A stretch of DNA of 64,000 nt, from NCBI RefSeq assembly GCF_963675455.1, contig NZ_OY776217.1:186001-250000 (forward strand), read 5' to 3'. Every line of letters begins with the position of its first letter. The stretch's first letter is position 1. This document shows, piece by piece, positions 1 to 9,256 of the stretch. The notes under the pieces were generated by a model. That model worked only from the letters and a program-made list of their open reading frames with translations. It ran no database searches and was not told the origin of the DNA. This DNA comes from Emcibacter sp. (lineage in GTDB: Bacteria > Pseudomonadota > Alphaproteobacteria > Sphingomonadales > Emcibacteraceae). A program made the translations under genes and the position numbers.

Positions 1-960
1 GTTTTATTAACCTGTCGTACGGCAAAGAATCGCGCAGAGAAAGAAAACTACCGATTCACAAACCCCTATGCCAACGTTTTCGGAACGAACCTTTCCGACC
101 GGCAACGTCAACAGTATCAAGTTTTTAACATCCTCGAAGCATTCGGCATTGGACGTGAAACAGATAACAAATTTGATAATTTGCTAATCTACGGCTCATA
201 CAGCGATTCAACACTCTACACTGATTTGATATCCAAAGATGCTTTTTACGGTTCGGCCGCATATGAACCATATTTGCGAGACTACCTTGAGGGCGCCCGA
301 GAGAACATTGAGGCATTCATGCAGGCGCTTTCGAGACAACGGCAAAGGCTTTTCTTTTCTTTGCCTAACGATAGCAGTCTTGATCCTTGGCACTTAACTG
401 TATACCAGGCATCAGGGCAGTTTCTGGAATTTGTAAGTCGGCTAAAGAACGGTGGCGATACATCCAGGACAAAGGAACTTCTCGTTCGAGGACTGAATAG
501 AACGTTCTGCGGTATGATGATAGATGATGGAACGGAACTTTACCTTGCGTCTTCTGGTGGTGATGGTAGAGGCCGGATTGCCTCAATTCTGAATTATGAC
601 TTACCAACTACCCGCCATAGAAGAGCTCCCTACCTTAACTTCGCGCTAGGAGCCGACGACGCCACACCCTGTATGCAGATCGTCGACCCTGCTGCAGTCG
701 GTGATGGTATTGTTGACAGTCTGACTCTTCAGCTTACTCATTTTGAGTATCTTGTTCGTGTCGCAAAAGGCAGCTTACCAGCGAGCTTTTCCCGTCAATG
801 CAATGAGGATTTCCTGGATTTCAAATTAAGGCTAATCAAACGACTTGATTACCTAATCGGTGGAGAACCGTGCGACGATGAAATAAACTATCAAGCACTT
901 ACGGTGGATGAACGTGGTCGCGCTCATCCCGAAAATGTACGAATAAGGGTGGGTTTATGA
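1..960 (+). CDS. sspF: SspF/DptF-like restriction protein, 5'-truncated by window edge
   Basis: The frame is open from base 1, so at least 319 residues of a longer protein are present and its start lies outside the window. The segment near residues 160-200, with V-R-G-L-N-R-T-F and S-S-G-G-D-G-R-G, recalls the C-terminal half of DptF-type phosphorothioation-dependent restriction proteins. No P-loop is visible here; in that family it would be N-terminal and missing. The stop overlaps the next start in an ATGA, so it is translationally coupled to the sspG-like gene. As part of an F-G-H trio beside sspA and sspBCD it probably belongs to the module that attacks DNA lacking phosphorothioate. The name rests mainly on context; the family match is by eye. 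Confidence 0.6.
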   Translation, partial: VLLTCRTAKNRAEKENYRFTNPYANVFGTNLSDRQRQQYQVFNILEAFGIGRETDNKFDNLLIYGSYSDSTLYTDLISKDAFYGSAAYEPYLRDYLEGARENIEAFMQALSRQRQRLFFSLPNDSSLDPWHLTVYQASGQFLEFVSRLKNGGDTSRTKELLVRGLNRTFCGMMIDDGTELYLASSGGDGRGRIASILNYDLPTTRHRRAPYLNFALGADDATPCMQIVDPAAVGDGIVDSLTLQLTHFEYLVRVAKGSLPASFSRQCNEDFLDFKLRLIKRLDYLIGGEPCDDEINYQALTVDERGRAHPENVRIRVGL

Positions 961-2489
961 GTGCACGTCTCGAAGCTCCTGCTAAATACAGAAGCGATGT
1001 CAATGTTTGGGTTGATGAAGCCATTTGGGGTCACCGTCTATACAACGACCAGACGCCATGGCTTGTATTTTTGGAGTTCCTTGCAATATTTCAGTCGAGG
1101 AATGCAGAAGGAAAAGCGCTGAATGAAACCCGAAATGCTGGTACGCACGAGGCCTTTACGTATTACATTCCTCGCCTTATTCCCCTGCGGCAACTGGTTT
1201 TTAACAATCCTCACATCCGATATGTTGAGGAGAACCACCAGTCCGATCCTGAGAGATGGCAGGCATGGTTGAAAACATTCTCTTCCGACGATGAGTTCGG
1301 ATATCTACAAGAGAGATTTGGCTCATTTTCCCGTCTTTCCCGCATAGTTGAATTTTTTCAAACCACCGCGATTGAACCACACCGCCAACGTCGATGGACT
1401 TCTCGCTTTCTATTTCCCTACGGCCCAAACTGCCTATATGCGGATTTGCCGGCCAATGCAAATGGAAGCCCGGACAGACGCTTCTTTGCAAGAAGTGGCG
1501 AACTACTTTACCTGATGTTGAACCGCAGCGGTAAAGGTAAAAAGCTGGCAGAAATGATTTCTGAGAAATTGTTGCGTCAAGACGAAACCTGGAATCGCGT
1601 CGTTCGAGCACTGTTACCTGATGGGTATAGGATCGACTCGAACCTAGTCTCGAGCACAATCGGATATCTACCTTTTGCCGAACGGCCAGAATACGAAAAC
1701 CTTGCCGAAACCTGGAAACGTCTACTTAATCTGGATTTATCTGGCGAAGCATTACTAGATCCTTTGATGCGCTTATCTGCGTTGCACATGCTTATATATA
1801 TGCTCAAAAGAGCTAATGAAGAAGTGGGCGACAGCAGCGAACCAAAGTTTGTATTGGAAATTGCCTCACCTCACCGAACAACACTGTTCGAACTCTCAAA
1901 AGAAAACTTCGGGGCGAACCGAATGTTATCTACACGTGCTGTTCGCGCCTATATTGAATCTGCTAAAGCAGACGACCGCTGGAGCAACGCATTGCAAGCG
2001 AGATCGCCTGCAGAAGCAGCACGAGAATATCTTACTGAGCGCTATGCATGGCAGCCAGATGATGGCCCACCGTCCGGTGATCCGGATACGATATTTGATG
2101 CTCTTAGAATCTATGCAGAGAAGCGTCACCAACAGCACGTAGCAAAGGTGCATATGGAATGGGCAAGGCAAATTGGATTAGCCGTTTCACGGCGAGGCGC
2201 GGGAACATGGTACTCGCCTGATGATACTTTGCTCAAAGCCCTAGTCATGTGTGTTGTAGATGAAGGCAGAGAGGAATATCACCGTTTTCTGGCAAAGCTC
2301 TATGACCGATTTCATTTGGTAATCGGAGCGAACGAAGCAGAAAAAGCGTTTGGCATTCTACCGACCGATCAAAACGCCTTTACGCAAAATACACAGCGCT
2401 TAGAACAGCGTTTAAGGACACTTGGGCTACTTCGCCGTCTTTCAGATGATTGTGCCTACGTTGAGAACCCGTTCAGGAGTAATAGATGA
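957..2489 (+). CDS. sspG: SspG/DptG-like protein of the phosphorothioation restriction module
   Basis: The product has 510 residues and is soluble, with no signal peptide or membrane segment. I see no recognisable catalytic motif; the sequence is rich in aromatic and charged residues (W-V-D-E-A-I-W-G near residue 18) and looks helical towards the C-terminus. It overlaps the upstream gene by 4 bp (ATGA) and the downstream 1787-residue gene by 4 bp, so the three are one tightly coupled operon. Size and position as the middle gene of a three-gene module beside sspABCD fit DptG/SspG, an accessory subunit of the phosphorothioate-sensing restriction complex. That name is inferred from synteny, because the sequence alone does not identify it. 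Confidence 0.55.
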   Translation: MSARLEAPAKYRSDVNVWVDEAIWGHRLYNDQTPWLVFLEFLAIFQSRNAEGKALNETRNAGTHEAFTYYIPRLIPLRQLVFNNPHIRYVEENHQSDPERWQAWLKTFSSDDEFGYLQERFGSFSRLSRIVEFFQTTAIEPHRQRRWTSRFLFPYGPNCLYADLPANANGSPDRRFFARSGELLYLMLNRSGKGKKLAEMISEKLLRQDETWNRVVRALLPDGYRIDSNLVSSTIGYLPFAERPEYENLAETWKRLLNLDLSGEALLDPLMRLSALHMLIYMLKRANEEVGDSSEPKFVLEIASPHRTTLFELSKENFGANRMLSTRAVRAYIESAKADDRWSNALQARSPAEAAREYLTERYAWQPDDGPPSGDPDTIFDALRIYAEKRHQQHVAKVHMEWARQIGLAVSRRGAGTWYSPDDTLLKALVMCVVDEGREEYHRFLAKLYDRFHLVIGANEAEKAFGILPTDQNAFTQNTQRLEQRLRTLGLLRRLSDDCAYVENPFRSNR

Positions 2490-5400
2490 CACGAAACGAA
2501 CTCATCGCAGCAGTCGCTCTCGATTTCATAAAGGGTCACTTGGATCAAGAACCGGATGGCTCCATGCGCTTTTGCATGCTTGGCCTGGAAGCGTCACTCG
2601 TGCGTTCTATTGCAGAAGCTGTATTGGCTGTTTCAGAAACGTCATCTGATATTGCAGTGAGGATTCCGAGTTTGTTTGATCCAGAAGGCGCTCTTCCTTC
2701 TGAGGCAAGAAGCGATCAATCCATCACACATTGGCGCCATTGCCGACTGCCGGAAAACATACGCGCTGTGCTATTTGCCGCATCTCAAGAAGAACTTCAG
2801 CGGAATGATAAGAGCGTCGAGAAAATAACCAAAATTGAAACAGACACACTTAGAGCCCACTATGATGCTTGGATTGACCAAGTTGGTTTGACCTCGGTAT
2901 ATCTTGATGAAACAAAGCGTAGACATTTACTCACAGCCCTTCAGTCGGCAAACAATACTCATGCTGCTCGAACCATTGAGACATTTGCAGATTTTGTACT
3001 TTCTATTGCAGAAGGCATTACTACCAAAGGCCTCCCTCTCCAAAAAGCGATTGACAATGCCCTTCCGAGCTTAAAGCTTCCACGATATTCAGGTTATTTT
3101 GACCGCATACCGGAAACGAAACGCAATGCAACCAAGGAATGGGATAAAATATTCAAAGGGCTGCACAGCAAAGTCCGCCCTCTTCTAGTTCTAGAGACCG
3201 AAAAAGGGGAACCGATACCGCGCGAACATCTGCGTGCTAATCTCGATGATATTTCCGACCGACTAGACGAAGCTGAATATCTGGCAATTGAGGATTTTTT
3301 AGCTGCTGATTTGCGCATTGATGATTGGTCCGATGCACAAAAAAGACTGGTTGAATTAGATTGGCGCTCCGTCTCTGATCTCTTCGAAGGGATTACAAAA
3401 ACATCGTCGACTCCCTTGGGCCAAGAAACAATAAAATTCTTTGATGATGAATTTGATGATTTACTTGAAGAGGAAGAGCGGGAACTTCTTGCGAGCGATT
3501 TTCCTAAAGAGCCATCAAACGATTTGCAAGACTTCTTTGAAACGCATAGAGAACATTTGGCGCGCGACAAGAAATTATCTGGGAAATGGGAGCGCTACAT
3601 TTATCGCAATCCTCAGACCTATCAGAATTTTCTCGTAGGATTGCTGGATACACTGGACAGCTTACGCCGCAGAGGTAGTGATGATGACTTAATAGAAAAG
3701 AAATTGACTATTCGCATACCCAACGCCCGAGAAAAAAGCTTTTGGCGCGGAAAGAACCCGAAAGTTGCGCGGTACTTCGCGTTTCGATACCGGGGACTGC
3801 AAACCGTCCTGGGAGACGATGTCGAATTAGATTTCGGAAAACTTATGGAATATTACTTTCCGCAAGTCGATGACGATCTCGCCAAAACGACATCTAACTC
3901 TAAAGAAGCACGATCTATCAAATTCGAGGCCGTTCTGGATCCTAATGGAGCTAAGACCAAACTCATTTTTCACTGGGAAATGCCCGTTGATGCAATTGCC
4001 ACAGCAATGCCCGATGACTTATTGAATGTGGCCAATCACGGAGAATTGTACGCGTTATTACCCACGGCAGACATTGCTCGACAATCCGTTAGCGCTAAAG
4101 GAATTATTCAGCGTATCGCATTAGATGATGTCAACACAATCCGCGATGTTGCAAATACAAATGATGGAAAACTTGTTGCCCCGAACAAGGCAATCGGTGA
4201 TCGAAGCGATGCTTTCCTGAGCAAGTTGACGGATCTTTCAGGCGTATTAGGGGTAGAAGCAACTCAAATAATAAGTGAACGGTTCGAGGCTTTCCGGAGC
4301 TCCTATTCAGCAGCTATTCGTGACTGGGTTTCACCTGAAGGACAGGGAATAAGTTCGGATGCGTTTTTGCGCCAGGTAACAGCATATGATGACTTGCTCG
4401 TTGCCTTGATGGCACAGGCAAGCAACGACATTGCTCGTGAAACGCTTTGGCAGGAAATTCTGAGATTTGGTGTGGCAATTGTAGGTGTTGGGAGTCCTGC
4501 CGCCATCGTCACGCCATGGCATCCATTGCGTCTTGCTGAAATCCACATAAAAGCTAGCCAAGCCGCACAAATTATTCACAACGTTCTCGATGCGGAAGAA
4601 AATGATATTTTCCGCGCAGACCTGTTGTTTTCTCAGGTTCAGTTCGAGCTCCTAGCGAACTATTATCCAGAAGTCTGTATCGGCTTTGATCGGGATCAAC
4701 CGATACTCCTTGCAGCAGCAGGCACTTCTTATGATTATACTCTCGCCGAGCCGCCCCTAAGGAGAGACCGACAAGGAGGGGACGACACACTTGATATTGA
4801 GCCAGATATTGCTGCGAAAGCCTTTGGCAATGTCGGGGAGCAGTATTTGAAACTTCTGCCTCACGAGCGCAGTAACTTCTCGGTCGTACTTTATAATGCG
4901 GAATCCAAAGCGTTACCTAGCGCTTTAGCATCAGAGCTTTCCAGTAAAGTTGAACAAGAAAATCAACTGCAATGTGATCTCTTGCTTACACATTCAGAAC
5001 CAAAACGCATTAGAAGGATTTACGAACAACAGAATGCCACCGTTAATGAAGAATCGGGTTCAGTCATGGCCAGTGAAGCGGCCAGAAATTTCCTTTCCCG
5101 GCTCCGCGTAGGATTTCTTGACGCGGCTAAAATTCCTGACAACGACAATGACCGTGTTGCCGATTTGGTTGCTCTTCAAGACGTTGTGGCTAGGAACGCT
5201 CAGTTGGTATGGAAAAATGCGCCCAGTGATAGACATTCTGACCTACTCACTCATGTTCCCGCACGCTGGTCACGTCGTCGCCCCATTGGCATAGCAGATA
5301 CGGCTACAACCGTGTATTTGGCCTGTCCCATGCAGCCACATTCTGGTCAGAGTTATCTCAACCTCATTCACGTTTTTTTGAAGGGAGATAATGCGCCGCC

Positions 5401-7849
5401 AGGAAATGTTATCCCCGCCCGCGAGGTTAATTTCCGCGATAGCGATATCGGCAACGTGTTCACTCAAACACACAAAATCGGTGAGTGGGTTGTAAACTTC
5501 GATGAATTGGTTGACCGTCGCCTCCTGAGCAACAATGGCGTTCGTGTAATTCGCCATATTCGAGACCGGCAAGTAGATCGGAATATCGTTGTATCAACTA
5601 CATCTAAGCCCAAGCTCTTGCGTGTGCTTCTCAAAGAACGATTGGACAGACTCGATCCGGCAATCACCTCAGATGATCAATCAGTCATTGACCAACTAAT
5701 TGACCAAGCCAACAGGCTGTCTGGTCAAGTAGTTATGCGGGCCGCACGATATGGTCATTATGCAAATGAGTTGCTTGGTATTGTTCTATCCATGGAGGAA
5801 ATTCGAAATGGACTTGGCGACTCAAGCCTACCCATTGGCTGGTATTTTCTGGATGATTTTGCATCATGGTTTGGACAACGTGAAGAGCAAATTGCCGATA
5901 TTATGGCCATCGCACCTCGTGTTGTCGATGGTAAGCCGGTTCTCAAAGTGGCGATTTCAGAGGCAAAATTTGTTAGTTCTCGTGGGCACAGGACACAAGC
6001 GAAGAAGTCAGCCAAGCAACTCGAAGAAACCATAGCGCGCTTAGGGAGAGCCATTGACCCCAATCACAGGCGGATTGATCGTGATATCTGGCTTAATCGT
6101 ATAGGCGACTTCATGATTGAAGGCATGGAGCCGTTTGATTCTGCTCTAATGAACGGTTGGGATCTACATAAATGGTCAGACGAAGTCAGACAGGACAAAA
6201 TACCGATACAGCTTGCGGGCTTTTCGCATGTCTTCGTTCACGACAATGACGAGTATGTAGATAGTGGTGATGCGACACCCTTAAAAGGCATGCCGCACTG
6301 TGCACAACAGGTATTTGACAAAGCAAAAGTTGCCGGTGCATTCCGCGCATTCGCCCAAAAAGGCAAAGAGTCTGAAGAGCAACCAAAAGCCGAAGGCAGC
6401 ACATGGAGTGAAGCGCTCGTTTCCACGGGAACGGTTTCAGAGACTCAAGAGGAAGCCACGGTTAAGGGCGCTGTTGCGGACACTCAATCTCAATCCCCTG
6501 GATTAGAACCAGCAGAACCTAGCATTGCAAATGGGCCAGTAGCCCACATAGAACTCGATACGGCAGTTTCCCCTGCTCCAAAGGCACATAACACATCAAC
6601 TCAACCAAGCTCAGGAACAGAAGACACCAAACCTGCAATTCCAGATGAATTGCTTGATAGGTGGCCGTCACGGCAGCTCGCCGAATGGGTCAATAACGGT
6701 TCAGCTTCAGAGGAGGAGGACGAAAACACCAAAGCGTGGTTAGATAATACGGTCAAAGCCTTACAAAGAGCATTGAGAGGCTATGAAATGACCGCTGAGC
6801 TGATAGGAGCAAGACTCACACCAAATGCTGCCCTTGTCCGCTTCAGGGGATCAGATGATCTAACCGTTCCTAAAGTTGAGAAGAAGCGCCAAGAACTGCT
6901 GACCTCTCATGCTGTTGATGTCATCAATGTACTTGCTGCTCCGATGGAAATTATCATCATGGTCAAACGACCCCATCGGGCAATTTTGCGATTGCAGGAT
7001 CTATGGCGAAGACGGCAACTCCCTGCGACAGCACCGGAGTCCAACACCAGCTTGCTGCTAGGTGCGAAAGAATCTGATGGTGAAATTCTATATCTAAATG
7101 TTGGCAACGAATTCGGGGGGCAACAACCACACGGACCTCACACCTTGATTGCTGGTGAAACAGGGAGTGGTAAGGGTGTTCTAGTCCAGACGCTGCTTCT
7201 GGATATTTGCGCGACGAACTCTCCTGAGAAAGCGCGCATTCGCATGATTGACCCCAAAGCCGGAATTGATTTTCCCTGGCTGCGCAAAATGCCTCATCTC
7301 GATGGAGACCTCATTACTGAGCAAGACGAAGCCATACATGCCCTCGAAGAGTTGGTGGCCGAAATGGAGAGAAGAAACCGTCTGCTTGCAGAAGCCGGCG
7401 TTACCAAGCTCGACAACTATAACCGCAAGGTTCCGCCATCCGATCAACTCCCAAGGATTTGGCTATTCCATGATGAATTGGCCGACTGGATGATGATTAA
7501 CGAGTACAGGGACGCCGTTGATTTGAATGCCAGCCGTTTGGGCGTTAAAGCAAGGGCTGCAGGAATCAACCTCGTTTTGATTACACAACGACCGGACAAG
7601 GACGCCTTGCCAATGCAACTCCGCGCCAATTTAACAAACAGACTAGTTCTAAAAGTTGCAGACAAGAAGAACTCTATGCTGGTTTTGGACGAGCCCGGTG
7701 CCGAGAGATTACTTGGTCGTGGCCATCTGGCTGCAAAACTGTCGGGAGAAGGAAAAATTATTTTGGCTCAAGTTCCCTTTGCATCTGAGGAAGAAATCTC
7801 TGAAATTGCACAACTAATTGTAATGGCGCGTGAAACTCGAATACCCTGA
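2486..7849 (+). CDS. sspH: SspH/DptH-like protein: PD-(D/E)xK-like motif and C-terminal FtsK/HerA-type ATPase
   Basis: This 1787-residue protein is the large subunit of the restriction module. A C-terminal FtsK/SpoIIIE/HerA-like motor is clear: Walker A G-E-T-G-S-G-K at about 1557-1563, a Walker B-like W-L-F-H-D-E near 1660, and an I-T-Q-R-P sensor-like stretch after it. Around 1138-1161 there is a hydrophobic-D-hydrophobic strand, then S-E-A-K, a plausible PD-(D/E)xK nuclease core (D1138, E1159, K1161). A low-complexity acidic and proline-rich linker (about 1290-1390) joins this to the motor. The start overlaps the sspG-like stop (ATGA). Known relatives (DptH/SspH) act in phosphorothioation-dependent restriction. 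The C-terminus runs into an IS remnant, so the last residues may not be original. Confidence 0.72.
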   Translation: MTRNELIAAVALDFIKGHLDQEPDGSMRFCMLGLEASLVRSIAEAVLAVSETSSDIAVRIPSLFDPEGALPSEARSDQSITHWRHCRLPENIRAVLFAASQEELQRNDKSVEKITKIETDTLRAHYDAWIDQVGLTSVYLDETKRRHLLTALQSANNTHAARTIETFADFVLSIAEGITTKGLPLQKAIDNALPSLKLPRYSGYFDRIPETKRNATKEWDKIFKGLHSKVRPLLVLETEKGEPIPREHLRANLDDISDRLDEAEYLAIEDFLAADLRIDDWSDAQKRLVELDWRSVSDLFEGITKTSSTPLGQETIKFFDDEFDDLLEEEERELLASDFPKEPSNDLQDFFETHREHLARDKKLSGKWERYIYRNPQTYQNFLVGLLDTLDSLRRRGSDDDLIEKKLTIRIPNAREKSFWRGKNPKVARYFAFRYRGLQTVLGDDVELDFGKLMEYYFPQVDDDLAKTTSNSKEARSIKFEAVLDPNGAKTKLIFHWEMPVDAIATAMPDDLLNVANHGELYALLPTADIARQSVSAKGIIQRIALDDVNTIRDVANTNDGKLVAPNKAIGDRSDAFLSKLTDLSGVLGVEATQIISERFEAFRSSYSAAIRDWVSPEGQGISSDAFLRQVTAYDDLLVALMAQASNDIARETLWQEILRFGVAIVGVGSPAAIVTPWHPLRLAEIHIKASQAAQIIHNVLDAEENDIFRADLLFSQVQFELLANYYPEVCIGFDRDQPILLAAAGTSYDYTLAEPPLRRDRQGGDDTLDIEPDIAAKAFGNVGEQYLKLLPHERSNFSVVLYNAESKALPSALASELSSKVEQENQLQCDLLLTHSEPKRIRRIYEQQNATVNEESGSVMASEAARNFLSRLRVGFLDAAKIPDNDNDRVADLVALQDVVARNAQLVWKNAPSDRHSDLLTHVPARWSRRRPIGIADTATTVYLACPMQPHSGQSYLNLIHVFLKGDNAPPGNVIPAREVNFRDSDIGNVFTQTHKIGEWVVNFDELVDRRLLSNNGVRVIRHIRDRQVDRNIVVSTTSKPKLLRVLLKERLDRLDPAITSDDQSVIDQLIDQANRLSGQVVMRAARYGHYANELLGIVLSMEEIRNGLGDSSLPIGWYFLDDFASWFGQREEQIADIMAIAPRVVDGKPVLKVAISEAKFVSSRGHRTQAKKSAKQLEETIARLGRAIDPNHRRIDRDIWLNRIGDFMIEGMEPFDSALMNGWDLHKWSDEVRQDKIPIQLAGFSHVFVHDNDEYVDSGDATPLKGMPHCAQQVFDKAKVAGAFRAFAQKGKESEEQPKAEGSTWSEALVSTGTVSETQEEATVKGAVADTQSQSPGLEPAEPSIANGPVAHIELDTAVSPAPKAHNTSTQPSSGTEDTKPAIPDELLDRWPSRQLAEWVNNGSASEEEDENTKAWLDNTVKALQRALRGYEMTAELIGARLTPNAALVRFRGSDDLTVPKVEKKRQELLTSHAVDVINVLAAPMEIIIMVKRPHRAILRLQDLWRRRQLPATAPESNTSLLLGAKESDGEILYLNVGNEFGGQQPHGPHTLIAGETGSGKGVLVQTLLLDICATNSPEKARIRMIDPKAGIDFPWLRKMPHLDGDLITEQDEAIHALEELVAEMERRNRLLAEAGVTKLDNYNRKVPPSDQLPRIWLFHDELADWMMINEYRDAVDLNASRLGVKARAAGINLVLITQRPDKDALPMQLRANLTNRLVLKVADKKNSMLVLDEPGAERLLGRGHLAAKLSGEGKIILAQVPFASEEEISEIAQLIVMARETRIP

Positions 7850-7998
7850 ACAGGTAGAAAAGAGCATCAATGAGTTCATTATGAATTTCTACAATCGGAA
7901 AGGACTACATTCGACCCTTGGTAAAATCAGGCCAATGGCCAATGAGAAATTAGCCGCCTAAAGAGCACGATCCTGTCCACTTTTTTAAGACAAGTCCA
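7826..7998 (+). mobile_element. IS3-family-like remnant (3' end of orfB and terminal repeat)
   Basis: In a frame different from sspH, bases about 7830-7961 encode a fragment ending F-Y-N-R-K-G-L-H-S-T-L-G-K-I-R-P and then a stop. This is the signature of the transposase C-terminus in IS3-family OrfB proteins. It is followed at about 7974-7998 by a sequence that reads TGGACTTGTCTTAAAAAAG on the minus strand, matching the style of IS3-family terminal repeats. Only the last 45 or so codons remain, so it is inactive. The remnant overlaps the final codons of sspH and ends directly beside the stop of sspA, showing that insertion and deletion have occurred between the two operons. Confidence 0.75.
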
Positions 7999-7999
7999 G

Positions 8000-9148
8000 T
8001 CAGGATAAAAGCATTACTGACCGCATTACCTTCAATACGGCAACATCCAGATCTTCGTAGGTTAAGCCGAGCCCAAAACTGAATCTAATACACCCTTTTG
8101 CAAAAGCATCATTCAAGTGCAACGCAGACAACACATGAGAAGAGGCTACTAAACCCGAATTACAAGCCGATCCGGTTGAAGCCGCAACATCTTGCTGAAG
8201 CACCAGTAATAATTCCTCTGCATCCATCCCTATAAAACAGACATTTAGGTTACCGACATGCCTTGTATTAAAATCGGGACCAATTAGTACTGTATCAACA
8301 GAGCTGTCTCTTAGCTTTTCCCAGAAATAATCTCGAAAACCTCTTATTTCGCCCCATATATCCCGCTTGTTATTTTGGAGGGTTTGTGCCGCCGCACCAA
8401 ATCCTACACACAAGGCTGTCGGAAGAGTCCCAGGCCGCCAGCCGCGCTCCTGTCCACCACCGAATAGAATAGGCTGCAATTTGTCTTGCACAAAATTTGA
8501 AACATACAGAGCTCCCACTCCCTTCGGCCCATAAATTTTGTGAGAGGACAAACTTAAGAAATCAACATCCAGAGAAAGTACATCCACTTCTCCAGTTAAA
8601 GGCGCCTGTGCCGCATCGGTATGGAAATAAGCACCGTATTTTCTGACTATTTCCACACAATCCTTTATGGGGTTTACGCTTCCGACCTCATTATTAGCCA
8701 TCATAATAGAGACCAAACCGACATCGTCACCCATCATTGTTTCGAGAGTCTCAACATCAACCATGCCATCGCCTGTCACCGGAATTAGCTCGACTTCAAT
8801 TCCATAGCGACCAAGGTGCTCAGCCGGGGCAAGGACGCTTTTATGCTCAATAGCGGAAACCAAAATACGTTTACCTCGAAGCTCATCTAGCAACCCAAGA
8901 AAAACAAGATTATTTGCCTCTGTTGCTCCGGAGGTAAAAACCATTTCAGATGTATCAGCGTTAATAAGCTTAGCCACCTGCGAGCGAGCGTTTTCGATAG
9001 CTTGAGAGGAGCTAATACCGCCCAAATGCTGAGTTGAATGCGGATTTGAAAATTCACGTTGAAAATAAGGCTGCATAGCTTCCCATGCTTCCTCACAAAC
9101 CGGGGTACTTGCCTGAAAGTCTAAATATACAAAATCTGCAACAGCCAT
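8000..9148 (-). CDS. sspA: SspA-type cysteine desulfurase (NifS/IscS family)
   Basis: A PLP-dependent cysteine desulfurase that takes sulfur from L-cysteine as a persulfide and would feed DNA phosphorothioation. Visible are Y-L-D-F-Q-A-S-T-P at the N-terminus, G-A-T-E-A-N-N, the PLP lysine in S-S-H-K-I-Y-G-P-K-G, and the catalytic cysteine in T-G-S-A-C-N-S-G. I chose the ATG at 9148 (382 residues) because family members start just before Y-L-D; an in-frame ATG at 9211 would add 21 unlike residues overlapping a candidate operator repeat. It is divergent from sspBCD, the layout described for Ssp loci. A housekeeping IscS is the alternative, but the neighbours argue for SspA. Confidence 0.85.
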   Translation of the reverse strand: MAVADFVYLDFQASTPVCEEAWEAMQPYFQREFSNPHSTQHLGGISSSQAIENARSQVAKLINADTSEMVFTSGATEANNLVFLGLLDELRGKRILVSAIEHKSVLAPAEHLGRYGIEVELIPVTGDGMVDVETLETMMGDDVGLVSIMMANNEVGSVNPIKDCVEIVRKYGAYFHTDAAQAPLTGEVDVLSLDVDFLSLSSHKIYGPKGVGALYVSNFVQDKLQPILFGGGQERGWRPGTLPTALCVGFGAAAQTLQNNKRDIWGEIRGFRDYFWEKLRDSSVDTVLIGPDFNTRHVGNLNVCFIGMDAEELLLVLQQDVAASTGSACNSGLVASSHVLSALHLNDAFAKGCIRFSFGLGLTYEDLDVAVLKVMRSVMLLS

Positions 9149-9193
9149 TTCCAAATTCAATGTTCTTGATTTGTTTTGTTGAAACTGGGGTTG

Positions 9194-9247
9194 ATCACCA
9201 GTTTTAATCATCTTACAATGGCCTGGTTCTTATCACCAGTCTAATCA
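9194..9247. promoter_or_regulatory. Pair of near-identical direct repeats between sspA and sspBCD
   Basis: Two copies of ATCACCAGTTTTAATCA-like sequence lie at 9194-9210 and 9232-9247; the second lacks one T and has a C for a T. They start 38 bp apart in the divergent control region, one on each side of the probable sspA and sspB promoters. Such spacing suits operator half-sites for a regulator, but no regulator gene of this system is visible in the window. Function is inferred. Confidence 0.45.
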
Positions 9248-9256
9248 GGCATCAAA

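Noticed and set aside
9149..9211. N-terminal 21-residue extension of sspA
   Set aside because: It precedes the conserved Y-L-D start of the family, has no good ribosome site, and overlaps a candidate operator repeat. Kept only as an alternative start.
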